Positions 41,426 through 55,584 of a DNA stretch of 64,000 nt are shown piece after piece. Source of the DNA: Volvox africanus. Taxonomy: Eukaryota > Chlorophyta > Chlorophyceae > Chlamydomonadales > Volvocaceae. Numbering within the stretch: position 1 is the stretch's first letter; the number at the start of each line of letters is the position of its first letter. A program made the position numbers and the translations under genes. The notes under the pieces were generated by a model, which did no database searches, was not told where the DNA came from, and was given only the letters and a program-made list of their open reading frames with translations. The stretch lies in contig BSDZ01000009.1 of assembly GCA_030268105.1 (NCBI GenBank), positions 2,431,501 to 2,495,500 on the forward strand, given 5' to 3'.

Positions 41426-44400
41426 ACCGCTAGCACCCCTTGTCACGGTCCCGTCCCGCCTTCACCACGACCCTCGAGGATCCCGCTGGACCAGGCACCC
41501 TGTGGCCAGGGCAAAGATGGCGCTGTCTCCAGCAGCAGGCTGGGTTCCACGGGTCCCGAACTGGGTCGGTCCCTAGCTGAACTGTTTCCTCCGCTATCCT
41601 CCTTGGACGAGCCCAGCCGCCTGGAAGTCTATTCCCTTTACCTGGATGCGCTTGTGAAGTCACATGGGCAACGGCAACAGAAGGGCCAGCTGTGCCATGC
41701 AGAGCAGGGGCAGGATACCACTGCGAGTGTGGCAGCCGCCGCTGCCGTGTTGTCATCCATGTCCACAGAGGAGCTTCTGGGATCGCTTCCAAAACAGCTG
41801 GACTGGCAATTGATGCTGAAGGATATCCAGGTGCCTTCAGGGAAAATGTGAGTCGGGTGCAGGGAGGGGAATCCAACAAGAAGAGGGTTTCAAATGGGAG
41901 GGCAGAGCTTTGGTGTGAAGCCTTCGGGAGTCGCGCCGTGTTGCGTGCAAGATACGCGTGCGGAGAGGCCCTCACTCGACTCGGCTGAGTGGTCCTTTGC
42001 TGGTTTCGGAGCTCGATGGGAACTACAATATATGGGTGCGAAGATACCCTGTCTGTAATTGGCACCGTTGCCGCCGTTACAAGTAGTGCCATTTGTTAGG
42101 CGGAGCACCAGACCCTGTTATGATTACCGTGGATACGGCATCCGTGCATAAAGTGCACCTTCATTGGCGCCCCGTGGCGTCAGAGCCCTGTGGATATCCT
42201 CGGTGTGCTGTAACCCCTGAGGCAGAAGGCGAAAATCACCCCATGAAAGCCGGTGCTGAAAGCAGGAACACCCCTAAGCATATCCACGCCCACGCAACCC
42301 CTGTCCGGTGGGCAGAAACAAGTAGGACCAATTGCGATACGTTCGTTGCCCGTGACCCCGCATGGCCATCCCTCGCAAACTCCTGTCCGCAGTACCCTCA
42401 CAGCGCTGAAGCTAATGGGGCTGCTGCTGCAGGCTCCGTCCGCGGCCCAGCTGCACTCAGGTGGGCAAGGGGACCGGATCAGGCCCCGGACCCAGCGGCC
42501 ATGGATTCTGGCAGCGGTGACAAGGATTAGCTGGTCGCTCTGACCTCGCTGCAAACCTCCGCCGCTTTGGAGTTCCACCTATGCTATCCACTTGCCTCTG
42601 GAATTCTAGCCTCTGCATTCATCCATTCAGCCATCCACCGTTCATGAGTACATCCTGACATCTGTCCGTTGCCCTTTGCCCAGACGCATATTATCAGGAG
42701 CTGTTGCAGGTGGTGAAGGAGAGCATGCAGCGCGATGCTAGCAAGGTGGGGCGATGGGTGGGGCGATGGCTTTATTTGGGGATATGCGGGCCCGCTCTGC
42801 CCGAAGGTGCGCGCGTCGTGAAATTAATTGAACGACATTATTTCGTGGCACGTTGTATGAAGCACACGTACTGAACCAGAAAATGTGTCCCCACACTAAC
42901 CCTTGTATGCTTTTTTCGCATGGTACACATCACTTGCCACTTATGTATGTTTAAGGGAACTAGGGGTTCTTTTCTTTGCTGTTCCTTCGCCTTAGGACTC
43001 TCATTCCCCTGCTTGTTGTGTATCGTAAGCAAAGGTGTTGTCTTCCTGCAGCTCTCGATCCCCCGTTTGAATCCCCCGGCCGCAGGAGCGATGCAAATTA
43101 GCGATATGGGTGGTGCAGACCCAGCAGCTGCCCGCTGGCCGCCTGAGTGGCCATGGAGCGTCGCTGCTGGGGGCCTTGGAGGTGTGCCTGCCGCTGGACA
43201 ACCCTTGGCACAGGTAGGCGAGGCGAGTGCAATGAACAGCCCGTGCTCAGCCCTCTCAAATATCAAGTGCTTGGTCTTTCCGTTTAGCACATCGGCATGT
43301 TCCTTATTATTGCCGCCTTGTCCCTGCCCCTGCCTCGTTTCCTAACCTGTACTTTAGGATGTGGTCAATGTTCTCATCTAATTCGCACTCCTTTGTCCGT
43401 CCCTCCTTCCTTCCGGCCGAACCCCTGGCCCCGCCATCTGGCCACTGGGGGACTACCAGCCCGATGATATCTCTGCAGGCGCTTCTCGCGGTGCAGCGAC
43501 TGCTGGCCCAGTTGCCTGATGAGGCAACCCACCGGGCGGGTAGCTGGGCGCCAGCGGTATGGCCACTGATGCTGGCGACGGGTTTCGAAGGCAGCACGGA
43601 GGCGGTGAGGGCGGATGGGTGGTATCGTAGGGCGTGAGGAAGGCGGGCAGGTGTCCTATGGGCAGGAACACTCGTCGAGCCGAGGGTCAGAAAGAGTGCG
43701 AGGTGCGTTAAGAAGAATCAGCAACCTCCTGGAGGTGCAATATGGCATCCCTGGCACAAGTCGTCTTAACACGCATAGTCCAGATCCTTACATGTCCAAT
43801 CTGCTTCAGTTCCGGCTTCAGGCCTGGTATGCACTCTCATGCCAGAGGCACAATCCCGCTTCCATTTGAGGCGGGCTTGTGCGTCGCGGCCAATATGCGA
43901 ATGCCCACGGCGCTTTCTCCTCGCTTTCCTTTCCTCGGAGCCTCCACCATCTAGTGCCCATCTGCTTAACCCCAACTCCCATTCACGGCGGTTCATTATC
44001 GTGTGAAGCGGGCCAAGGCCGCTGCCTACCGGCAAATCCGCGAGGGTGCCGTAGTGCTGACACGTCAGCTGGGGGCGGCGCTGGCGGCGTACCGTCGGGG
44101 CGAGTTAATCCAGGGGGGCGTCTCTGCTGATGGGCACCGCATCGCCGCCACCGTGACCAGCCATGTTGCGACGAGCGGCGGCTGTGGTGCAGTCGTGCGG
44201 ACCTCTCAGGAGGATAAGGCTGCGGCTGCAGCTGCTGCAGAGGCGGAACTAGTGGGGCGGCAGCTGGGCTCTCGACTGATGTCGTCCATGTTGTCGGAGA
44301 TGGTGCAGATGGTGGGTGCAAATGCAGGAGGTTTCCTGGGTCCACGACGTGTCCTTCCTGACCATTCCGTGGGCTCAGGAAGTCGGGTGAAAACATGTTT

Positions 44401-47400
44401 CATGCCTCTGCGCTCCTGCTTTTCTCCCATTCTCTCCCAACCACAGCGCCGCCAATTCATTCCCCCCACAGGTGGGTCGGGTGACGACCCTGCCTCGAGG
44501 AACCGAGCCACCGGACGCGGCGGTGGAGGCGGCCGTGGCGGCGGTCGCTACCTGGGGGGCTGCGGTGCTGGTGCTGGGTCCCTCCTTCGTGCGTGTGAAC
44601 TGCCTAGGACAGAAGATGCTGGACGTGAGCGGGGAGCCGCCGAGCCGGGTGTCAGGGGAGGGGACATCGCCCTTTGCATGCGCAATATACATCTAAGCCG
44701 CCGCCGCCCACTACAAGGAGCCCTTAGTGTAATTACCGCCCCACATACAGCCTGAGCAACGAAGAGGGAAAGGGGGCCATCTTACAGGAGGACTTGGGCA
44801 GTAGAGCCGATGAAAGCGTCTCCTGTTTTTGAAATGGGCTTAATAGAGTTCCTTGTTACGGGTTTAGATTGCGCTTCCTTAATATGCCCTTCAAAAATAG
44901 ACTTAAATTTTCACGAAATTCGTAAACAAAATGACAATATCCTACATCATGATGGCTGGACACCTGTGCTTGGCCACTTCGAGTATATGACGGACAGCCT
45001 TGCTTCTTGCCACCTCATGAACACACTGCGAGACGCAACGACTGACACCTACTAATCTAATTATGTAACATTGTGTTCGTTGTGTTCACTTCACCCAGAC
45101 TGTGCGACCATGTTTCACGTGCACGTCCAACACTCAGCTGCCCTGCGCCGCCTTCGCCGCCTGGAGGGATCTGTTCGACACATTTCGGGAGATTGGGGAG
45201 GTGCCCCCCCCACCCCCACCCCAGCGGTTCTGGTGCAGCAGCGGGGGTGGAGGCGGGTCCCGCAGCCTGAGCCGACTGCGCCTCATGGTCGCTCCGATTG
45301 AGCATACCGCCAAGCACGATAAGTAGGTTACGGGCCGGGGTAGATGGTCGGGGGCCCGGGAGACGGAGTGAGGTATCACCATGTTGGGAAACTACATAGG
45401 ACCTAAACACAAGGACACGGAACCGGGACATGGAACATGGAACTCACAGCGGGCGGGCGAGTTCAAGACCGGAGTCTCTTCATCCGGAATCCGGTAATGC
45501 TTCCGGGTGCGTTGGGTAGATAAATGGATGCCAAAGTGTAAAATCGACACATTACTTCTGCATATCTGTAATTTCCACCTCCTTTTTCGCACCGTCTCTT
45601 CTTCTGCTCCCATCCAAAGGCGTCCAGAGGTCCTCCAAGCTGCTCTGCTATGTTGGCAGTACCTGGTCCAGCTACTCACGCGGTCATACGGCCACGACGC
45701 CACCCTGTACGGCAGCAGCGTCGCGGGGCCGGTGGCAACCGCCGTTGCGACACTTGAGGACGCTGTGGAGCTGCGACTGCCGCTCCCGTTCCACACCACC
45801 GGCCGTGATCCGGGGCATCAGGGCCCAGGCCAGCTACGGCGGCCGCCACAGGGGCGGCCTGCGGGAGCCATGCTGCCTGACGTGTGGTCCTGGGCGGTGG
45901 CGCCGGTAGCGAAGGCAGTGTTGCATAAGCTGGCTACGGGACCGTCGACACCCAAGGCTGCTGCTGCAGGGGCATCCGGGGGCCGGATGCCGTCGCACCA
46001 GACCGCGGAGGTTGAACTGGTGCGGTTGAATGGCTGGCACACACTATGCTCGGATGAAAGGAAGGCGGGTTAAGGAGAAAAAAGAGGGAGGATAAGGGAA
46101 CGCGATTGCCTAGTTAGGTGTTGCGCGTAGTGGGGAGGACCACACAGGGTCAAATACTCAGCGACTACCAGATGTACAAATATGGACGTACTGTGCCGTT
46201 ATCGCAGAGATCGCCGCCGTGTCGTTCATTTATTTGCATTCGGCAGGTGCTTGTCAACCTGATAGACACGACGTGCACAGCGAATGTGGGGCTGCTGGCG
46301 CAGACCCTGCTGCACGCACTGCCGTCGTGCAGCGGCAGCGGCAGCGGCGGCGGCGGATGCGGCAGCACGCCTTCCGGCAAGGAATCCCTGCCTGGAAGTG
46401 AAGCAGCAGCGGGTGCAGCTGCGGCAGCTTCAGCAGCCATAGCCGCGGCGGCGACGGTGGGGACGGCCATCTGCTCCACGGCGGGGCATTGGGCAGCGTT
46501 GCTGAAGCGCATGTTCAGGTGTGCGGCGGAGCTGACGGCGGCGGAGGCCATGCAGACAGATGCCTGTCTTCTGCCGCTGTCTTCTGCCACATCTGGTTGC
46601 CAGCCTTTGGCAAGGGGATCATCAGGGCTCCAAGGACTGGAGGCGGAGCCATCAGCCACGGCCGCGACTGGGTCTGCTTCGGCACCTGTGGAAGGCGCCT
46701 GGCAGGCCTGGGGCAGCGCTGCTGAGAGGGTGTGGTCCCTGCTCCTGGCCGCCTCATTGTCACCGTGCAAGGACGAGCTGACCGCGGCCCCCACCATTGG
46801 CATCAACAGCAGGAGTGGCCATGGCGAGGATGATGATGATGGCGGCAACAAGGCGTGGATCCTGTGGCTTCATTTCTGTTTCACTGTACCCGGCCTTCTC
46901 AATCCCATCCCTGACGCCGCCCACACAGTGCTACAGCCGCCGGCACCAGCGCAAACGCTGCAGCAGCAACCGCAGCAGCAGTCATTGCAGCTTCTGGAGC
47001 AGCGGGAAGCTCTGCGGCGGCTCCTCTGTCGTTACGCTGGACCGCAGTTGACAAGACTCCTAATGCGTCTGCTGGTGCCGTACACGCCACCTGGCGTTCT
47101 TGGGCCCGGCGACAGGAGCGATGGCGCTGTCAGCGGGCGATCCAGGGGGCTCAACAGTAGCAGCTTAGCGGTGTTGGTAGAAACGGTGACGGCGTGGCTT
47201 ACCGTGAGCCGTGCTCTGCATCCGTTGGCGGGAGCAGTGGCGCCGCCGGCCGGAGATCCCGACGTCGCCGCCACTACGATCACCTATCCAGAATGGTGGG
47301 GCGACTGGCGCAGCCATCTGCGAAGCTTGCTGATGCGGAGTATGTATGCCTGTGGCTCTGGAGAGCCGGGAGGCGGTGGGTGCACGGCGGCTCAGTGCCT

Positions 47401-50400
47401 CGCGGCGCTGTGCTGTCCGGCTTTGCGGCCGCAGCAACGCATCCGTAGTGGGGGTGGAGGTGCCGACGCCGGCTTTCGCGAGGGCAGCAGACCCCGGGGT
47501 CGGTCTCCGTCACCGATGAAAGGGGGACCCCGCTCCCCGCTGAGTCCCGCACAGCGAGCAGCCGCGCAGCAACAGGACGCTCAAGGCCAAGAGCACTATA
47601 GAGCTGGCTGTCAGGCAGCAGCTACTAATAATCCCAGCTGCAACCATTGGCTGCCGTGCCCGTACGCCTGGGTGCTCTGGGAAACGGCTGCGAGTCTTCT
47701 CACAGAGCGGCCCTCAAAAGAGGCAGCCATGAAGGGCCCCCCCGATGGCCGTGCGGGACCACTGGTGGTGGGCCCGCTGATTCCGGAGGAGGGCAGTCAA
47801 GGTGCGAACAGGCGGCGGCGAGAGGCAGCTGACGCGGTGGCGAAACTGCTCATAGCGCCGTTGGAAGGTTTACTGCTGCCCGGGACGGCGGCGGAAGCAG
47901 TACCGGTCATCGCAGCGGAGGCGGAAGGTTTTGGAGACGGCAGGCGCATGGCGACAGCGTGGGTGGGATTGTTATCCGCGTCACTGCAGCATAGCCGACG
48001 GACGTTGTACGGTATTGCATCGGCGGGTCGCGTTACGGGCAGGTAGGTGGCTAGTAGGCACTCCATTATGTCCGCGGTGCGAGGTGCCTCCCGTCACGTA
48101 CGCGTAATACGCAGGTACTTCGTAGCCATATGAAGGAACCGAAACAAGCAAGCTTTACAAGCTGATATCATGATTAATTAATGAAGCATTCCAACAGGTT
48201 TGGAACGACAGCCGTGCCAAACTTACAGGAGGATCGCCAGAAGAATCAAGAAGGAAAGATAATGGCTTGTCCATCCTCGCCGTCGTTCGCCAACGGTGTA
48301 GCTCACCCAATTTCACATCGCCGTCACTTGTCCCACAGACCCGATGCCGTCGTGGTGGCCGTACATGGAGTTGCGGCGCGGTTCATGGAGCTGCTCCGGG
48401 TGCATGGCGACACGGCAGTGGCGGCGGAGGCGGTGGCAAGGCCCCCGGGCGCGCCGGCCTGGCGTTTCCTCGGGATCACCGGCGCTGCACTGGCACGCCA
48501 CCTCGCTGCAATGAGCGATGCGTCTTCCGTGATCACTGGCGCCGCCTTCACCACCGTCAATTCGACTGCTGCCGCACAAGATGGCGGGCGATCTCGGACG
48601 AGGTCCACCCCGACCAGCTTCAGCGGCGGCGATGGCGGCGGCAATACGACACCTATGAAAGGAAACGTTGCGCCGACAACCCCGTTTTTCAGCACACCTG
48701 GCCGTGGGACAGCCCCGGCCGCCGCCGCCCTGACACCCCGGGGTGCTCGTGGCGGCGTGGACCCTGTTGGCGCAACCGCATCAGCTGCAGCTTCCCTGAC
48801 CGCCGCTAACGCATTGACGCCTGGTGGTATGTCTCCGTCACTGTCCAGACATATGGTCTCTGCCGAGGCTGCGGCCTTGACAGCACCTGCACTGGGTCCA
48901 AAGCTGCTGGCAGCCCTGGCTTCAGCTGCCGTGTCAGCACTGGTGCAAAGTAGAAGACCCGCAGGGATCGCAGGTTCGGAGCGCGCAACAGGCGTGGGGA
49001 ACACGAGTGTTCTCAGCGTGCATGATACTGAACAACTTGTACACACGACTTTGAAATCGGGTTTGTGCCCGGATGCTCCGTCAAGTGGAGCGGCGTTGCA
49101 ACGTCCATCGATAGCGTTAACAGCGCAGCATCAACAGCACTATCAGCTGCAAAGTTGTGCGGCGGAGGCATTGGCGGAGGCGCTCGATGCCATACCGGAT
49201 GTCCTACTGGCGCTAGAAGTGCCGCTGCCAGGGGCTCGTCAAGCAGTGGGAGCGGACGCCGCGGCTGCCACCTCCGTCGCTACTGCAACTGCAACTGCTA
49301 CTGCTACTGCCGTCGATGCTTTGCAGGCGCTGCAAGCACCGTTGGTGATCTTAGCAAGGGACCTGTTGCCGCACGTTCTACGCCAGCACGGCACTGCTGC
49401 CGCTGCAGTCTCCGCTGCTGATACCACTGCGGACAGTCCCAGCGTGGGAGGCGACAGCAGCGGTGGCATCACGACCTGCAAATTCGGTGTGGCACACGCG
49501 GCAACCGCGATGACGGCGATGGTGGGGCTCTTATGCCAGCTGCGGCAGCGCGGTTACGACGTGACGGCGCAGCTAGATGCTGTTGCGCCGCTGCTGGTGG
49601 CATGCCTCAGGTAATGCGCGCGTGTGCACATGTAGATGCGGACTCCCAAGTCCGTGGCAAGTCCTTTACCTAGGCTCTCCCGTTTCGTGTGGGAAGGGGA
49701 AGTGAGGAAGGTGGAAAATGAAAAACCCTAGGGGAGGAAGGCGAGAGAAAGTTACTATTGAAGGCAATGCTGCAGAACGCGCTAGACCTCTTGGGGGAGG
49801 AGTGGGGTCAGCAGAAGGATGTGGGACAGCACTGGAGAAGGGGGACCCGGTTGCCTGGCCAGGGAATATAATTTGCCTCTGGTTGTCAAACCCTCCTCTT
49901 GGATTCCCGTGTCTGGGTTCGTCGGAGACCTGCGCCTGTATCGTTGCCGCGCCCGGCATGTAGATTAAACCGCCTGATACAGCCGGCGGGGGAGGATGGG
50001 GCACAGCAGACCAGCAGAGGGGGTTTGGCTGATGCTGCGGTAGGAGCGGCGGCAGTGGTGGCGGAGGCGGAGGCGGAGGCCTCGGTGCTGTCACAGGCGA
50101 CGGCGATGGCTTTAGAGTCACTGCTGGCAGGCCGTATGCCTCGCCTTCACAACCGGGTAGCTGAACACCTCCGCAGGCTAATGCTGCGAGAGCAGCAGGT
50201 CGCCATTGCGAGGACGGTGTACCGCAATCCTCGTGAGTCCACGTCCCCGTCGCCTGGATCTTGTTCCATAGCGTCGGCGTCGACCGCGGCTGTCAGCGGG
50301 CCGCACCAGTTGCTGGTGGGAAATGCCGCTGGCGCCGCTGCTCTGGCTAGGATGGCGGCCCACGCTGCACCAGTCACTGTCGGCAACCTTACCCCGTTGG

Positions 50401-53400
50401 CGCTGCCGCAAGCCTTGCAGCTTGCCATTGATGGGTTAGCGTGGGATGGAGCGTTTTTGCTTCCTGATAGCCAGCTACAGACAGCGGCGTTGCCGAATCG
50501 CTTATACACACTACAGCCTCAACAGCATCCTGCGCCGATGGTCTCACCAGTGTCACAGCCGCCGCAAAGGCAACTAGACCAGCAGGCCCCAGCACCCATA
50601 AGCGTGCATGTCGGAACCCTAGACCGAGAAGTAAGCGCCAAAGTCTTCACTGCTGGCCGCCGCAGCGATATCAGGAGCGGCGGCGGTGGTATTGGCGGCA
50701 ACGCCAAGCGCTCCTTTCAGGAATCTCAGACGGAGTACGTCCACATCGCCCCGTCGCCGTCGCCGGCACGTCAGACTGCCGCCGGTGGTGCCGCTGCGCC
50801 GCACAGCCGTGCGTCAAAACGGCGGCGGCGGTACACGGGCCTCACCACCTACACAGCGCTCGATGGCTCGCAGACGGGACTCGTGGGCCTCATCGGAATG
50901 GGCAGCGAGAGCCAGGGTTGGAGTTCAGATGACGATATGGTCGCGGATCGTGGAGGCGCTGACGGAAACGATGGCCCTGGTGTCAACGGGCCGCATCTTA
51001 GCAGCGTCATCAATCACGGCGACAATAGGGGCGGTAACGGGGCCAACCGTGGCGATGGCGGCAATGGCAGCGGCCCAGCACCTCACCCGTGGGAGGTTGT
51101 CAGCTCCCGACCCCCAGGCGCTGGACCCCAATCCTCCGCGGAGCAACGGCGAGGGCCGTCAGGGCCGCCGCCGCTGGCTGACCGCACGCGGTCTCTAGCT
51201 GACGGCGGGATTGCGTCCACTGCAGTCAGGTCCGACAACGAGGCTGATGGCTCCGCTGCTCCTCAGGCGGCCGTTCCCGGTGCGCTCCTGCACCAGCCCA
51301 ATGCCGGTTCATATGCTCCGGTTCAGTCCGATAACGGACCAACGTCGTCAGTCACTGACCCGACGCTGGAAGGTCTGCCAAGTTTACTATCGCGTGGGGT
51401 TGCGAAGCCAGCGCCGCACTTACCCAGGCTAGGCGGGGCCCTTGACCAGCGGGCTCTTGTCCCTGCACCTGAGCCACCACCACCTCGGTGTCCTTCACCG
51501 GTGCCTGATCCGGCGTTGGACCAGCTGCCTCCGTCACATCTCCGGCAACGGCGGTCATCAGCGCCGAGTGGAGCTCAGATAATGACCCGCAGCGAACCGT
51601 CAGCGTCACCATCATCGGCGCGGCAGCCATCGCCTACGCCACCGCCGCCACCGTCCACACTACCGGTGCCGCAGCAGCAGGCGGTACAAAATGAGAAGCA
51701 GCGCGGGCAGGGGGGGAAGGGTGAAGGAGCAGGTGCGAGCGGCAAGGAGATAGAGGTGGACATAGCATCCCGGAGCGGGGCCGGGGCTGCGACAGAGGAC
51801 GTGGAGATGGTGCCGGACTCCTTAGATCCTCATATTCCGCATCCCGAGCATGAATGCCTGCAGGTCTTAGGTAACGCGGATGTGGTCAGACCTGGAGAAG
51901 CCCGAATGACGGACGCCACCGCCGCCGCCATCGCTGGAACAGAGATACGCGAATATGACGATCAGGGCCACGGTGGTGCCGACCGGAGCGGCAGCGGCAG
52001 CGGCAGCGTAGCCCAGCAACTCACCGCTGGCGGAGAGACATCCTCGATTTCTATAAGCCGGGTGAACGGCCTGCCTGATACTGCTACCTTGCCTAACGGC
52101 GACAATGGAGGAAGTCGCGGCGTGAATGGCGGGATTGCAGAGGTTATAGCAAGTGCAGGTGGAGATGTTTGTGCTGTGGCTGTTGTTGCGGCGCCTACTG
52201 GGGATAGTGGGATCCCAGGCTCAGCAGCGGCATCCGCGGCGGCGGCTGCAGCGCCCACATCCGATGTGGATGTGGATCAGGGCGCAGCTCGTGCTGGGGA
52301 CCAGGCCCCGCTCATGGACGGCGCCTCACAGCTAGACCTGGCTGAAAGCTATGATATTAGGTGTGGCGTGACGGCCGCACATGGTGCACGGTGCCAGCGG
52401 CTGCTAAGGGTCAGCGATCAGGCCAGATCGGTCCTGGCCCAATCCCAAGCACCTCCACCCCTCCCAGTCTCACCCCTTTTGCTACAGCAGCAACAGCAGC
52501 GGCAAGCCGGGCGAGTTGCAGTTGCGGCGGCCACGGCAACGCAGCCGAAAAGAGCAATGTATGCTGCAGTCCCGGCAGCGACGCCGATGAGTGTAGGTAC
52601 ACCAGCCACCGTGGCGACTGTTGATGGTGTGGATGAGTTGTTTGTGGAGTCAACACAGCAGCAACAGCCGGAGCCAGTTGCTGACGGCCGGCGGATGCTT
52701 GGGCGAGGGTTGGGGTTAGGTGCCATCACGCCCGCCAAAGCACCTTGTGCAGTTACTGACCTCGTGGCCGGCTGCAGTAACACCTCAATCCCCGGCCGTA
52801 TTGCTCCCAGTGAGCCCCCTACGAAGCAGCCCAGGTGTACTGGTGCCCAGGTATCAGAACTCGCCCATGTGAATGAAAACCATGATGAGGTCGCTCCACC
52901 TGCAGGGCTACCGCTGAGGCGGCTGCGCAACCGGACGGCGTCCCATGAGAAGCACGGCCCCGAGGGTTTTGAGGGTGGCGGCGTCGCCGATTCCATCACA
53001 GCTGTTGTACCTCTTTCTGCTTCTGCCGTTATTTCGGCTGTTGTTGCTGCTTCTGCTTCTACTACTCCTATTCCTACTCCTATTGCTACTACCAGTGATG
53101 CTGCTCCTCCTGTGCCGGATGCAAGGGTGGCGGGCCACGATGTTGCAGCTTCCGAAACCTACCAGGGAGGGGCATTGAGTGGGATGGGAGAAGCTGAAGC
53201 CAACAATGTACTGGCGCCAGCTGCGCCTGACGCAGTTCATCAGCAGTCACAAGGGAGGCTGCCAGGGGAGCACCAGGCGAACAGGCCGATGCGGATGCAT
53301 ATGCGGTCTGAGGCCGAGGCACCCGGCGTAACCTCCGGCGAGAGAGGCTCAGATGGTGCAGCCCAGGCAGGGCAGCTAGTGGGGATGCGCCACGAGGCGG

Positions 53401-53657
53401 ATTTTAGCGCGGCGGTGCCTCCGAAGCAAGCAGGGCCTGGGTCGTCGGTTGCTGCAGAGGCAGTGGCGGAGCTGCGACGGAGCCTGACGACGATGCACGT
53501 GGCATTAGAGGACATGGACGCTTGCCTGTTACTGGAGACCGGCGCGATGCTGTCGGATATGATGTCGCGCGTGCACATGGCAATGGTCCGCCTGCGGCAA
53601 CAACCGCAGCAGGCTCGGACCCTCGCATGCGACGGTGTGGGCGGCGTTGGGGTGTGA
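41426..53657 (+). CDS. large HEAT-repeat protein, Rif1-like
   Basis: Exons joined by phase: 41426-41830, (one missing), 42393-42460, 42684-42745, 43052-43213, 43479-43604, 44009-44311, 44472-44624, 45099-45322, 45620-46019, 46247-48042, 48339-49610, 49964-53657. The product exceeds 2,850 residues. The first ~1,000 residues are helical repeats. Several helices resemble the Rif1 N-terminal array: LTALKLMGLLLQ, ALLAVQRLLAQLP..WAPAVWPLML, AAVLVLGPSFVR, CAAFAAWRDLFDTFRE, then SRLRLMVAPIE..EVLQAALLCWQYLVQLL. Rif1 controls replication timing, telomeres and break repair by recruiting PP1. The last two exons are Ala/Gly/Pro/Gln-rich and mostly disordered, ending in a predicted helix (RRSLTTMHVALEDMDACLLL). 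I saw no clear RVxF/SILK PP1-docking pair. The 5' end is unidentified, and a short intron near 46866-46929 is possible. The family call is inference. Confidence 0.55.
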
Positions 53658-55584
53658 TCGAACATCACGCACGGAGTACGGCGTTGAGATGACGTAGTAA
53701 CCGGCATATCTGCTGCTGAGATTTTTAAAATATACTTGATTTTTGCATACACATGATTGTTGTCAAGCTCTCTCTCGGGGAAAGCATGCACCCGGGTTTA
53801 GCAGGTTGAACACTTTTGCTGTACGACGTCTCCTCTACGGTTGGGGCATGCACGGTGGGTTAAGGTGACATCTCGTGTACATGTGGAAGCCCAGCTCCAG
53901 TTTTAAGCCCAACGGCGGGGCTTGTTCTCTACTTCAACCATCGTATGAGTTGAATGAATTTAACCGGTATCACACAACAGGTATCATCATACTTTGGCGC
54001 GACCAAACAAAATTTGGTAATTTTGAGCTTAAGTGAAATCACGCCATCATCAGCAATTCCCCTACAGCGGGTAAGAAGGACGTGCAGGGCTCTATGGACA
54101 TGGCAGACCTGTCCAACTGCTCCACGCGGAACGATGTTCCAGCTCCCCACCGAGGAACGCAGCAGAGCATCACCTGTTCATTTTCCACTAGCACCCATCT
54201 TGTCCATCCCACATCAGTCGTACATCTGCCGATGCACCCGCCAGCCCCAAACTTTGTGCACCCACTGCCCCATCTCACCTTTGGCTGGTTATGCCAAAGC
54301 CATGGGGATGCCCGGATGACGATTTCATCACATGACGTAACGCGTAGCCCCAAGGATAGCACACGTCCCTGGCCCGCTGGTAGCATGCGACTTTTGCACA
54401 TAGAAGGGAGCACCACACCATACCTTGCCCGGCAGGGGTGCAATAGCACAGCCAACATGGTAGACTTCCTCCCCTACCCATCTTTCTCCCATCATGCAAA
54501 AAGCCCATACATGCATATTTCTGCATGCAAGCAAATCCAAACCATTTCATCACACCAATCCGGCTCACGTCTCGGCAATAAGTAATCGTCTTCATCGTTC
54601 ACTGATCGCATCACTAATAGCACTACAGTATGTACGTGCTTTTGCGACAGTGGGCTCCCTACCTATTTCATAACTATGTCAGCACGCAGCGATCTACGAG
54701 ATTCCCTTGTCTTGACGCATTACATGTATTTTTCAAGTCGCTGCTAGTGAATGATGTTATGTAAAGCCTATACGAGGTATATCTAATTCATTAAGAGCCA
54801 TCACCATGCACATCTCGTCATCTACTCCGCCTTTCTCTGACGTCGCGGAACAGATAATATGAACCTCTAGTAAGCTCCTTACGACTTCACTCCAAAGAAA
54901 TGCCACGGCTGCTTGACAGCATGGTTCATGGAACCTCCCTGAAGCTCATGAAAGCGAGAGCCCCAGTTCAGGGCTGTGGTGATAGTGAGCAACACTCATA
55001 TACGGAAGAATGTCAGATCGAGTAATACGGCCCAGGGAGGGGCCGGGCGCTTTGCTAACTTTAACAGGCTGTGTGGCATCAGGCATGAGAAGGATGTTTA
55101 TGTCAATCAAAGGACATTGTTACCTCATTCGTATTAACAAAGGGTACGGTACGCTAAGCTTGTTACACTATAATAGGCAACATGTTAAATTGTATGATAC
55201 ATAAAAAAATAATTAGTAATGCCTTGTTCGCAAGTATCATTGGAATGATTTACTATTTCGGGGGCTTCCTACCTTCCTTCTGTCGGAACATTGGATCTTG
55301 CTTTTTCGAAACTACATTTTGGCCCATTTCGTACGCCATTATTGATAGTTGCAACTGAATATGCTGATTTTGCTTGCGTTGCAAGGCTGTCAACTTCCTT
55401 GACATAGGAATCAGCTGATAGTCGTCACTGTCGTGTCACTACATCATTCGGTCACCTTGCATAGGCTCGACCACCAGCCGCTTCAATCTGAGTGTGAGTT
55501 GCCCGTATTGTAAATGAACAGCATTTGAGGGCCAGTTGAAGCTGTTTGCCCGTGGCGCCCTAGTTTGCCTAGATTTTAGTCATC
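53658..55584. other. intergenic, AT-rich, carrying inverted copy of the 75-bp element
   Basis: 1.9 kb between the Rif1-like stop and the kinase fragment. A plus frame at 54082-54585 (167 codons) is open but unrecognised. A TGTAA poly(A)-type word occurs at about 54762. The 75-bp repeat copy 2 is at 54985-55059. Confidence 0.45.
54985..55059 (-). repeat. 75-bp conserved element, copy 2 (inverted)
   Basis: Reverse complement of the element at 4981-5054. The CGGCCC/GGGCCG stem is kept and only its loop changes. It is intergenic here, so its conservation is not explained by coding or splicing. Confidence 0.7.

Noticed and set aside
46165..46851. 228-codon minus-strand frame opposite the Rif1-like exon
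   Set aside because: It is a shadow of a GC-rich coding exon whose plus frame is phase-consistent with its neighbours. The same applies to 48324-49046 and 31546-32130.
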